Shown: positions 1 to 7,114 of the stretch, one piece after another
How positions within the stretch are numbered: the stretch's first letter is position 1
Layout of the letters: each line of letters starts with the position of its first letter
DNA from: Acholeplasmatales bacterium Tener_01
Lineage (GTDB): Bacteria > Bacillota_I > Bacilli_A > ML615J-28 > CAG-698
Direction of reading: 5' to 3'
DNA: 7,348 nt
NCBI GenBank assembly: GCA_001604495.1
Contig: LVBR01000036.1
Span: forward strand, 1 to 7,348
Position numbers and translations under genes: made by a program
Notes under the pieces: model-generated
The model's database searches: none
What the model was told of the DNA's origin: nothing
The model's input: only the letters and a program-made list of their open reading frames with translations

Positions 1-221
1 GCAACGCCTAGTTTTCCACGTCCTTCACGTTTGAATTCTTCCCAACCTTTTAAAGGATGGAAAACGATAAATAGTGGGAAAGAAATGAATTCAGCTTTAA
101 ACCACTTTAAGAACTTTAAAACTTTCTTCATTGCCTTCTTAAATTTTGATTCTTCTTTTTCGTTTTGAACTTCAGTAGTTACTACAGGTTCAGTTGTCAT
201 ATTATTTACTTTCTCAGCCAT
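1..221 (-). CDS. Yip1-family membrane protein, N-terminal part only (3' end beyond window)
   Basis: The first 73 codons are visible before the left edge cuts the gene. After a polar, acidic and basic leader (residues 1-36, EVQNEKEESKFKKAMKKV), there is the segment FPLFIVFHPLKGWEEFKRE (48-66). This matches the 'FHP-x-x-G-(F/W)-x-x-x-K-x-E' signature that opens bacterial Yip1-domain proteins, followed by RGKLG; the expected membrane helices lie beyond the window. The ATG at 221 is chosen over the in-frame Met8 codon at 200 because AGGTGA at 232-227 sits five bases upstream. The first eight bases overlap the end of the propeller/TPR gene, which suggests coupled translation. Bacterial Yip1 proteins are multi-pass membrane proteins of unclear function. 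The pairing with the preceding gene suggests a membrane partner, which is inference. Confidence 0.75.
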   Translation of the reverse strand, partial: MAEKVNNMTTEPVVTTEVQNEKEESKFKKAMKKVLKFLKWFKAEFISFPLFIVFHPLKGWEEFKREGRGKLGV

Positions 222-1959
222 CGATATCACCTGCGTCCTTTACTGCTTTCTTGTAACGAATATTCTTATAAATGTTATGACCAATCTTAGCTAATACTGC
301 CACAACTATTACTGTCATTACCCATGGGAAGTAAGTCTTGATGATATCGTCACGATAATTCTTATATGCTTTTGAGTAATAAGAAACACTAAATCCAGTC
401 TTGAAATAACTCATAGCATCTACGTAACGTTCAGCTTCAAGGTAAGTCTTACCAACACCAACGTATGCAAGCTCATAGTTAGGGTTTTGGTTGATAACAT
501 TTTGCCATTCTTCACTGGCTTCTTCACTTCTTCCGATTGCGTGAAGTTTAACAGCTTTGTTAATTAAAGCTCCTACTTCAGTTGGGATGAAACGAATAAC
601 AGCACGATTGTTCTTTTCAAGTACTAGTAAGTTATCGCCTTGATAACTAACCGCAACTGGATTAACTAAGTCTGTTACTTCAGCTCCACTACCAGCAGAG
701 ATGTAAAGAAGATTACCTTCTTTGTCATATGTGAATAGTCTACCAGCTTTAGCATCAACTACAGTATACATACCATAGTCATTAACAGTAATACCAGTGA
801 ATTGGCTTCCACCACGGTTATTACCAACTAAAATTGTAACTAAGTCACCTTTTGGAACAGAGTAGCCGTTACGAACTAATACGTCTTTACCAGCTTGATT
901 GATTCTCTTAATCATTGATTTGTCATCTGTTGCACCTGTTGCAGAGTTTGTTGAAGGACGAGAAACAGTGTAGATGAATCCTTGTGAATCCATTGCAAAG
1001 TTCTTAAACTCAGTTTGTAGGATTGATGTCATTTGTTTTCTTTGTTCTTCTGTTGCAATATTACGCCACAGTGCATCCCAAAATGACATTGTTGTATAGT
1101 TAACACCAACGAATCTCATGAATTCGCCCTTATTGTTAAGTAGAACAATTCCTTCATAGATACCATCACTAATAACATAGATTCTACCAGCAGTATCTGT
1201 TAATACTTTTGTTGGGGAGAATGTCTTGCCACTAAATACGGTATCAGTAGGTCCACTAACAACTTGAACAACTTTATAAGTTTCGCTGTCAACGATTAAA
1301 ATTTGGCTATTTCCTGTATCGCAAATGAAAATCAAATCTTCAAATTTACCTTCGATTATGATGTTGTTTTCATCACGAGCAGCTCGTTTTGCACGATATA
1401 CTCCACTAACTTTTAGTAACTTAATGAACATCTTTTGATCATTAGTTCTTTCTTCGTATGGAGTTTCTTTGATAGCTTTGATCTTTTCGTAAGAGTAAAC
1501 ACTTGTAAGAGCACTTGATGCAGCTGAACCAGATCCATCTACTCTTGTTTTCATCTTACTTAATTCTAGGTTACTGAATTTATCAGGAACAACCTCAAAT
1601 TGATTTACTTTTTCGATAAAGTTCAAATCACTATCAAATTTAAACAATGTGTTATAACAAATATTTGTTTCTTTATCTAAGCTTGTTGAACTAGATACGA
1701 TGTAGATACTTTCTTCACCAGTATCAGGATCAGTATAGATGAACAAATCTTCTGGAGAGTTGAATTCTTTTTCATTGATTTGTCCACCCCAAGCAGTAGA
1801 TAGAACATTATAAACACCATCGATTGTAGCAGAATATCCTGGAGGTGATGATATGATTTGACCATCATGTGAATAAATATATCCTGCTTTAAGATTAACA
1901 CCGGTAACAAGTAATACAAGTACTACTAAAAATATTGTAATTCTTCTAATATGCTTCAT
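214..1959 (-). CDS. Membrane-anchored NHL-like beta-propeller and TPR protein of the importer operon
   Basis: This 581-residue protein has no known biochemical role that I can name. Residues 5-22 are a hydrophobic signal or anchor with no lipobox. Residues about 66-457 look like an NHL/SMP-30-type propeller: repeated 'strand-D-x-x-G-x-IY' elements occur at DLIFICDTGNSQILIVD (208-224), DTAGRIYVIS (255-264), DSQGFIYTVS (324-333), NDYGMYTVVDAKAGRLFTYD (393-412) and a last blade near 444-457. A charged helical insertion (about 132-198) interrupts the propeller after its first blade. Residues about 461-525 hold two TPR-like helical hairpins (ALINKAVKLHAIGR, then YELAYVGVGKTYLEAERY). Residues 544-560 are a membrane helix with a basic tail, so the propeller and TPRs should face outward. 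An AAGGAG site fixes the start. The same fusion occurs, from memory, beside long solute-binding proteins in other Firmicutes. A sensing, scaffolding or sugar-binding role is inference. Confidence 0.88.
   Translation of the reverse strand: MKHIRRITIFLVVLVLLVTGVNLKAGYIYSHDGQIISSPPGYSATIDGVYNVLSTAWGGQINEKEFNSPEDLFIYTDPDTGEESIYIVSSSTSLDKETNICYNTLFKFDSDLNFIEKVNQFEVVPDKFSNLELSKMKTRVDGSGSAASSALTSVYSYEKIKAIKETPYEERTNDQKMFIKLLKVSGVYRAKRAARDENNIIIEGKFEDLIFICDTGNSQILIVDSETYKVVQVVSGPTDTVFSGKTFSPTKVLTDTAGRIYVISDGIYEGIVLLNNKGEFMRFVGVNYTTMSFWDALWRNIATEEQRKQMTSILQTEFKNFAMDSQGFIYTVSRPSTNSATGATDDKSMIKRINQAGKDVLVRNGYSVPKGDLVTILVGNNRGGSQFTGITVNDYGMYTVVDAKAGRLFTYDKEGNLLYISAGSGAEVTDLVNPVAVSYQGDNLLVLEKNNRAVIRFIPTEVGALINKAVKLHAIGRSEEASEEWQNVINQNPNYELAYVGVGKTYLEAERYVDAMSYFKTGFSVSYYSKAYKNYRDDIIKTYFPWVMTVIVVAVLAKIGHNIYKNIRYKKAVKDAGDIDG
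227..232 (-). promoter_or_regulatory. Ribosome binding site of the Yip1-family gene
   Basis: AGGTGA lies five bases before the ATG at 221, within the final codons of the propeller/TPR gene. It decides between this ATG and the in-frame ATG seven codons later, which lacks a comparable site. Confidence 0.7.
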
Positions 1960-1964
1960 ATAGT

Positions 1965-1970
1965 CTCCTT
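1965..1970 (-). promoter_or_regulatory. Ribosome binding site of the propeller/TPR gene
   Basis: A perfect AAGGAG with a five-base spacer to the ATG at 1959. It fills most of the 12-base gap after the second permease, the only non-coding gap between genes in the window, so there is no room for a terminator or a full promoter here. Confidence 0.88.
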
Positions 1971-1971
1971 A

Positions 1972-2967
1972 TTACTTCATACCAGAATGTTGCATTGTTT
2001 CCATAACGTTACTTTGTGAGAAGATGAAAACAGCAATCGGTACAATAATCATAATTAAGGCTACGGCGTTAAGCGTACCAGTTCTTGCAACACCGGCAGA
2101 TGCAATCTGGTTGATAGCATAACTTAGCATTTTAAAGTCTTCACGGTAAATTGTAGTTGTTCCACCTGTGTTCCATAAGCTTTGGAAGTTTAAGATAATC
2201 AATGTAATCCAAGCTGGTTTAACAAGTGGCATAACGATTTGTAAGTAAATTCTGAATTCGCTAGCACCATCTAGTTTAGCAGATTCGATATAGTCCATAC
2301 TGATACCATTCATAAACTGTCTCATTAAGAATAGTCCCATTGATCCTCCTACAACCGGCAAGATGATTGACCAGTGAGTATCAATTAATCCAAGTGAGTT
2401 TAAGATGATATAGTTTGGTGTTGCTGTAACGCTTGATGGGAACATCAAAGAGTAAACAATCAAATTGAAGATAAATGCTCCACCAGGAACACGGTACTTA
2501 GATAGAACGTATGCACACATTGAAGCGATGATTACGTGTCCAAATGTACCAAGGATTGTTACGTATACAGTATTAAACAAATATCTAGAGAATGGAACAA
2601 GTGAAGTTCCCAAAACAACGGCCAAATCGGCGAAGTTATTTAAAGTTGGATTTCTAACAAAGATGTTAGGAGGGAACTTAAATATTTCATCTAATGGCTT
2701 GAAAGCATTATTAACAATCATAATAAGCGGTAAAATTGACAAAATACCACAGAATGCTAAGAATACAAACAAAGCAATATCTCCAGCTAAACTACGATTG
2801 ATACGTTTCTTTTTCTTAGAACGGCTTCTAATCTTTAAATCACTGATTTCAGCGAAAGGACGACTGTCAATATGACGAGCCTTCTTTAGGTTCTGCTTTT
2901 CTTTTTTACTTAACTCAAGATTTTGGGTAGTTTCTTCGTTAAGTTGTTCTGCTTTTGTTTTAGCCAT
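1972..2967 (-). CDS. Carbohydrate ABC transporter permease, UgpE/MalG type (CUT1)
   Basis: This 331-residue protein is the second pore subunit of the importer. The MalG/UgpE pattern is clear: a first membrane helix at about 62-88 ending in a 'LPLIMIVNNAFKP' segment, helices at about 127-152, 161-180, 198-217, 250-262 and 297-318, and an EAA loop ESAKLDGAS (228-236) leading to IVMP (244-247). Residues 1-58 form a long, very basic cytoplasmic extension, including KKKKR at 51-55, about twice what MalG-type permeases need before the first helix. The start at 2967 overlaps the preceding TAA by one base (TAATG) and has an AAAGGTAGG run upstream. The stop is TAA, followed by a 12-nt gap to the propeller/TPR gene. 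No ATP-binding subunit is encoded in the window. Confidence 0.96.
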   Translation of the reverse strand: MAKTKAEQLNEETTQNLELSKKEKQNLKKARHIDSRPFAEISDLKIRSRSKKKKRINRSLAGDIALFVFLAFCGILSILPLIMIVNNAFKPLDEIFKFPPNIFVRNPTLNNFADLAVVLGTSLVPFSRYLFNTVYVTILGTFGHVIIASMCAYVLSKYRVPGGAFIFNLIVYSLMFPSSVTATPNYIILNSLGLIDTHWSIILPVVGGSMGLFLMRQFMNGISMDYIESAKLDGASEFRIYLQIVMPLVKPAWITLIILNFQSLWNTGGTTTIYREDFKMLSYAINQIASAGVARTGTLNAVALIMIIVPIAVFIFSQSNVMETMQHSGMK

Positions 2968-3956
2968 TATGAACCTACCTTTCTAATCAATTTTCTGATT
3001 AAGCTATTTAAACCAATTGATGCAATAAATAATAGTGTTGCGATAGCTGATGCGTATCCTAATTCAAATCTGTTAGAAGTGTAGTCACTCAAGTGGTTAA
3101 CAATTGTATGACCAGCATATTGAACTGATGGGAAGCCACAAAGGGCAGTCGTTACAGCTCCAACTCCTAATGTATTTGAAATCTGAATTACGGCACTAAA
3201 TAACAATTGGTCTTTAATTGATGGAAGTGTAATAAACCAAAGTTCTTGCCAACGGTTCTTAATACCATCGATAGCTCCTGCCTCATATAGTTCTTTATTA
3301 ACACTCTTCAAACCAGCAATCAATGTTAAGAAGTTAACACCCATGCTCATCCAAAGTTGTACAACAATTACTATTGGCAAGATATATTTAGCATTTCTTA
3401 ACCAAGTGATTGGTTCATGGATGATTTGTAACTTCATTAAAATTGAGTTTGCCCATCCATAGTAGTCACTTGAGAAAATAAGTGCCCAAATTGAAATCGC
3501 ACCAGTTAATGCGGGCGCGTAGAATACGAATGTAACTACAGCTCTAAGGTGTCTTGGTAATTCGTTGATTAACCAAGCAAATATGAAGGAAATCATATAT
3601 CCACCAGGACCAACAATAACGGCGATAATCAATGTGTTTTTAATTGCAGTAATGAATATTGGGTCCTCTAAGAATAGGTTTAGATAGTTTTCCCAACCCA
3701 TCCATCTTGGAAATTCTAACATATTGAAGTCTGTAAAGCTTAAGATGAAACTCATCAAAACCGGTAAGACTGTAAATGTAAAGAATAACAAAACATAAGG
3801 GAACATCATTAGATATAGATAACGGTCTAAATAAATCTTTCTACGAAGACTCTTTTTACGACTCCATAAATCTACTCTACGACTGAAATCTTGAAATTTT
3901 TGCTTTAGAGTTTTCTTTTCTTGTTTCAACTCTTTGTTTTCAAGAGCTTCTTCCAT
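2967..3956 (-). CDS. Sugar ABC transporter permease, UgpA/MalF type (CUT1)
   Basis: This 329-residue inner-membrane subunit of a carbohydrate importer forms half of the translocation pore. About six hydrophobic helices are visible (roughly 47-75, 103-129, 140-160, 191-215, 252-275, 298-320). The cytoplasmic EAA loop that docks the ATPase is intact: EAGAIDG at 225-231 leading to FITLP at 241-245. The segment FPYVLLFFTFTVLPVLMSF (52-70) is typical of the first core helix of UgpA-like proteins. Residues 1-45 form an unusually long, highly charged cytoplasmic extension rich in Lys, Glu and Arg. The ATG at 3956 shares one base with the TAA of the binding-protein gene (TAATG) and is preceded by AAAGGAG, which gives firm support for this start. 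It pairs with the next gene as a heterodimer. The family assignment is secure and the transported sugar is unknown. Confidence 0.96.
   Translation of the reverse strand: MEEALENKELKQEKKTLKQKFQDFSRRVDLWSRKKSLRRKIYLDRYLYLMMFPYVLLFFTFTVLPVLMSFILSFTDFNMLEFPRWMGWENYLNLFLEDPIFITAIKNTLIIAVIVGPGGYMISFIFAWLINELPRHLRAVVTFVFYAPALTGAISIWALIFSSDYYGWANSILMKLQIIHEPITWLRNAKYILPIVIVVQLWMSMGVNFLTLIAGLKSVNKELYEAGAIDGIKNRWQELWFITLPSIKDQLLFSAVIQISNTLGVGAVTTALCGFPSVQYAGHTIVNHLSDYTSNRFELGYASAIATLLFIASIGLNSLIRKLIRKVGS
2974..2982 (-). promoter_or_regulatory. Ribosome binding site of the UgpE-type permease gene
   Basis: AAAGGTAGG precedes the ATG at 2967 with a six-base spacer. It lies inside the end of the first permease gene and supports the start at the TAATG junction. 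Confidence 0.75.
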
Positions 3957-6900
3957 TAGTTTCTCCTTTCTGGATCGGCAACCTTCAAACCGAACTCTTT
4001 ACGTTTACGAGTAATTTCACCATTGATTAAAGTGATATATTCAGTAAATGTTTCACGAGGGTTAGCATCGTTATTGATAACCTCACGGATAGAGTTTTCT
4101 AGGTTACGACCTACATAATATCCACCTGGAACTTCAGGAACACCAAATGTAATTTCCCATTGAGAAAGTAGTACTTCACGTTCAGTCTTACTCCAAGATA
4201 GAAGCTTAAATGCTTCAATATTGGCAGTGTTATGACGAGCAGCAGCACCCATAATAGATTCTAGTTCGCTTGCATAACTGTATTGAACGTCAGTTGATGT
4301 CCACCACTTCAAGAATTCCCAACTTGAATCGTAGTCAGTAGATTGTTGCATAATGATTGCATCTGTTCCACTGGCAACGCCACGGTTATCTAAGTAAGTA
4401 GTTGTTGTTCCATCTTCATTTTCGATTGTACGATATGTACCAGGAAGTGGTGCGAATGACCATTTACCAGTAATATCTGGTGCGAATACTGTTAAAGTAT
4501 TGAATAATGTGTATGATGCAATACCGATTGGCATTTCACCTGTACGGAAACGGTTAGTGAAGTTAGCACTCAAAGCAAATGAATAATCTGTGAAGTAACT
4601 ACACCAATCTTCGAATGCTTGTAGACCGATTTCAGTATCAAACATTGAAGCTGTTGCATCATCTGTATAGAATTGACCACCTCTTTGATATAAGAAGATC
4701 GCATACATTGTTGAACCAGCACCTTCAAGTGGCATGTAGAAGTCTAAGTTAGAAACTTGAAGTTCAGTAACTAATGACTTAACATCTTCCCAAGTCTTTG
4801 GTACTTCCCAGTTGTTCTCTTCAAAGATATCAGTACGATAGAATAGAATGTAGAAGCCACCAGTATTAGGCATACCATAGTATCCACCACCACTATTAGT
4901 TTCTAGATATAGTGGAACCCATGAACTGTATTGGAATCTAGCATATTCTGGATAGTCAAATTTTGTATAAATTGTGTAATTCTCTGGGTGGCGGCTACAA
5001 TTACCAGCTGCTTCATTTTCAGGTGTACAAATACCACTTACTTCATGGAAGTCAGGTTGGTTCGCAACATTGTATACAGCACCACGCAAAGCGTAGTTAA
5101 CAGCTAAACCGGCACTAACATTTATCGCAACATCTGGACCAATTCCGGCCAAAGTTGCAGGAAGTAATACTCCGGGAGCTAAAACCTTAAGTACAACATT
5201 GATTCCAGTATCAGGAATAAATGTTGAGTCAATCAAATTCTTAATAGCATTTGCTTGTTCACGACCAGTTGATTCACTTGTCAAATACCAAACTTCGATT
5301 TCTTTTTCAAATCCTTCTTTTGTTGTTACACCAATTGATTGGTAATCAAAGAAGAATGATCCAAAGAAACCACGAATGCTGAACCAGAAATTCTTAAACC
5401 AGTTAGCATTGGCTTTTGGTAATTCAACGTTGTCACTATGAACCCATAAGCTTTCAATTGTTAGAGTTTGATCTCTAATATCCAAAATCCAAGTTCCTAG
5501 TGCTGAAAGATTTGTCTTGAAGTTTGCAAGTTCCTTAGTAACATTCCAAGGTTTAGATGCAAATCCACCAACATCTTTTCCATCAACAATACCACCAATT
5601 TCTAAAACCAACTTATCCAAAGAGTTATTTAAACTACTCTTTTCACCAGTTAGTTCAGTAAGACGTTTACTTACATTGTTTAATGTATTAGCGCTATCGC
5701 TAAATACTTTAACCATGTTACGACCCTTTTCATCATTTGCGATACTTGGGTTGTCACCATATAGGTTATATTCTTGATATTGGTCTGGGTTAGCAGTTGT
5801 ACGAGCGATAATCTTTAAATACAAAGTATTCAAATCATCAACAACTGATTGAACATCGCTTATTAATTCACCATAATCACCGATTGTTGCTTGAAGTGAT
5901 ACAGTGTTTTTACCTTCGTGTAAGTAGAAGTAATAATATTCGCCTTCTTCACTACCAATAGTAACTACTTGATATTTACTTGAGTAGTAGAAACGAGCAT
6001 TGTTAGCTTCTTTAAATGGAACTTCACCATTGATTAATACTTTTCTTCCAGTAAACAAACCACGTGATAAGTTTTGTTTAGCTCTGAATGATATTTGATA
6101 AAGTCCATCTTCAGGAACATCCATCTCCCAAGTGATCCAATCACCAACTGTAGACCATCTTGTTCCACCGATTGTGTTGTACTTAGTCTTAACAGGATCT
6201 GCAGGAGTGTTGATAGCACTAGTTCTATCAGCAACAGGATAAAGTGTTGGAGAACTTCTTTCGATTGAATCTTGAGCTTCAATCTTTTGTGAGAAGTCTT
6301 GAACTTTCTTTGCAGAACTATATGACTTAGTATAGTCTTCGTATGATGGAGTTTCTTTTATAGTCTTAAGTTCAATTGAGAAGATAACTAAATTCTCACG
6401 AAGAGATGTAAATGAAATTGTATTAACACCTTCGTGGAAATAGATTAGATAAGGATTTGAGTTATATCCAGTTGAATCTTGAAGATATGTTTCTCTTTCT
6501 TTGAAAATTTCAACTTGAGCAGGCTTCAAATCATTTCCATTGATATCTTGTTTAACTTCTTCTTTATCATGCCATAAACGGTAGAATGTCAAAGTACTGA
6601 AATCATCAAATGGAACTTCACCATTGATTGCGATTTGTCTTTCAGCATTACTTCCGCCACCTTTTGGCATATAGTAGTCAACATACAAACAATACATTCC
6701 GGCTTCAGCCACATTAACTTCCCATGTAACTGTACCTTCACTGCTTGTATAGTAACCAGTTTTACCACTATATTGATAATTCTTATTAAAATCAACGCTG
6801 TCAGCTGATGCTTCACCATTTAGAATATCAACATAAATTGGAGTTGAAGGATCAGGGAAATTCAAATATTTCCAATAATCCTTAAGTTCAAATTCATCCA

Positions 6901-7114
6901 AACGGTTTTCATTGACACCGGCTTGAATTTTTAAATAGTCTTGGTAACTGCCATCAGGTATTTCTTCAGCAAGTTGTTTTGAAGATGAAGTTATACGTCC
7001 ACTCGCATAACTTTTTACAATACCATTAACTAGTAGTGCAACCAAGCCTAAAAGTATTACAACTAAGACTATTCTTCCGATAATCTTAGGATTATACTTT
7101 AACTTCTTTTTCAT
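3956..7114 (-). CDS. Large modular extracellular solute-binding protein of a sugar ABC importer
   Basis: This 1052-residue protein probably captures a carbohydrate outside the cell and hands it to the permeases encoded downstream. Residues 1-38 form a basic start plus a hydrophobic segment (about 11-33). There is no lipobox cysteine; SYA at 35-37 could be a signal peptidase I site, otherwise the segment is an anchor. Residues about 90-252 and 290-437 are two related beta-rich domains sharing INGEVPF (163-169 and 361-367), HEGxNT (227-232 and 399-404) and a WExxVxExGxY strand (131 and 329), like carbohydrate-binding modules. A helical linker (about 455-570) and an aromatic patch (572-592) follow. 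From about 605 there is a family 1 (UgpB/MalE-like) binding fold, with GPDVAIN (659-665), TWEDVKSL (774-781) and the late WEFLKWW (932-938). Ordinary members have about 400-450 residues, so this is over twice the usual size. The ATG at 7114 is set by an AGGTGG ribosome binding site six bases upstream. The substrate is not readable from the sequence. Confidence 0.93.
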   Translation of the reverse strand: MKKKLKYNPKIIGRIVLVVILLGLVALLVNGIVKSYASGRITSSSKQLAEEIPDGSYQDYLKIQAGVNENRLDEFELKDYWKYLNFPDPSTPIYVDILNGEASADSVDFNKNYQYSGKTGYYTSSEGTVTWEVNVAEAGMYCLYVDYYMPKGGGSNAERQIAINGEVPFDDFSTLTFYRLWHDKEEVKQDINGNDLKPAQVEIFKERETYLQDSTGYNSNPYLIYFHEGVNTISFTSLRENLVIFSIELKTIKETPSYEDYTKSYSSAKKVQDFSQKIEAQDSIERSSPTLYPVADRTSAINTPADPVKTKYNTIGGTRWSTVGDWITWEMDVPEDGLYQISFRAKQNLSRGLFTGRKVLINGEVPFKEANNARFYYSSKYQVVTIGSEEGEYYYFYLHEGKNTVSLQATIGDYGELISDVQSVVDDLNTLYLKIIARTTANPDQYQEYNLYGDNPSIANDEKGRNMVKVFSDSANTLNNVSKRLTELTGEKSSLNNSLDKLVLEIGGIVDGKDVGGFASKPWNVTKELANFKTNLSALGTWILDIRDQTLTIESLWVHSDNVELPKANANWFKNFWFSIRGFFGSFFFDYQSIGVTTKEGFEKEIEVWYLTSESTGREQANAIKNLIDSTFIPDTGINVVLKVLAPGVLLPATLAGIGPDVAINVSAGLAVNYALRGAVYNVANQPDFHEVSGICTPENEAAGNCSRHPENYTIYTKFDYPEYARFQYSSWVPLYLETNSGGGYYGMPNTGGFYILFYRTDIFEENNWEVPKTWEDVKSLVTELQVSNLDFYMPLEGAGSTMYAIFLYQRGGQFYTDDATASMFDTEIGLQAFEDWCSYFTDYSFALSANFTNRFRTGEMPIGIASYTLFNTLTVFAPDITGKWSFAPLPGTYRTIENEDGTTTTYLDNRGVASGTDAIIMQQSTDYDSSWEFLKWWTSTDVQYSYASELESIMGAAARHNTANIEAFKLLSWSKTEREVLLSQWEITFGVPEVPGGYYVGRNLENSIREVINNDANPRETFTEYITLINGEITRKRKEFGLKVADPERRN
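3963..3969 (-). promoter_or_regulatory. Ribosome binding site of the UgpA-type permease gene
   Basis: AAAGGAG lies six bases before the ATG at 3956, within the last codons of the solute-binding protein gene. It is one of the two closest matches to the Shine-Dalgarno consensus in the window. Confidence 0.85.
5804..6847 (-). other. Two tandem carbohydrate-binding-like domains within the solute-binding protein
   Basis: This is a protein-level duplication with diverged DNA. Copy one covers about residues 90-252 (6847-6359) and copy two about residues 290-437 (6247-5804). The copies align at a 'VTWEV' or 'ITWEM' strand, then 'E-x-G-x-Y', then the identical INGEVPF, a following aromatic-rich strand ('FYRLW' or 'FYYSS'), and HEGxNT near the end. 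This order of strands resembles CBM6/CBM35-type beta-sandwiches, where the loops bind sugars. I cannot assign a CBM family by eye. The domains should face the outside and might hold polysaccharide near the transporter. Confidence 0.7.

Noticed and set aside
214..216. TGA read as tryptophan (Mycoplasma-type code)
   Set aside because: All of the roughly twenty tryptophans in the binding protein are TGG, no long frame contains an internal TGA, and this TGA sits exactly at an overlapping gene start.
1677..1919. An 80-codon minus-strand open frame in another phase
   Set aside because: It overlaps the start region of the propeller/TPR gene, whose frame has a signal segment and recognisable repeats; the alternative has neither.
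1960..1971. Internal terminator or promoter between the second permease and the propeller/TPR gene
   Set aside because: The gap is 12 bases and is mostly occupied by the AAGGAG site. No hairpin with a T-run or -35/-10 pair fits.
2465..2875. A 136-codon plus-strand open frame
   Set aside because: It lies wholly inside the second permease gene on the other strand, has no ribosome binding site or family resemblance, and is a shadow of well-supported coding sequence.
5517..5777. An 86-codon plus-strand open frame
   Set aside because: It is antisense to the linker region of the solute-binding protein; its Ser/Leu-rich composition is what an antisense reading typically gives.
6034..6819. Two short minus-strand open frames (6034-6282 and 6589-6819)
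   Set aside because: Both are out-of-phase readings of the two duplicated carbohydrate-binding-like domains. Their presence in each copy reflects the shared protein pattern.
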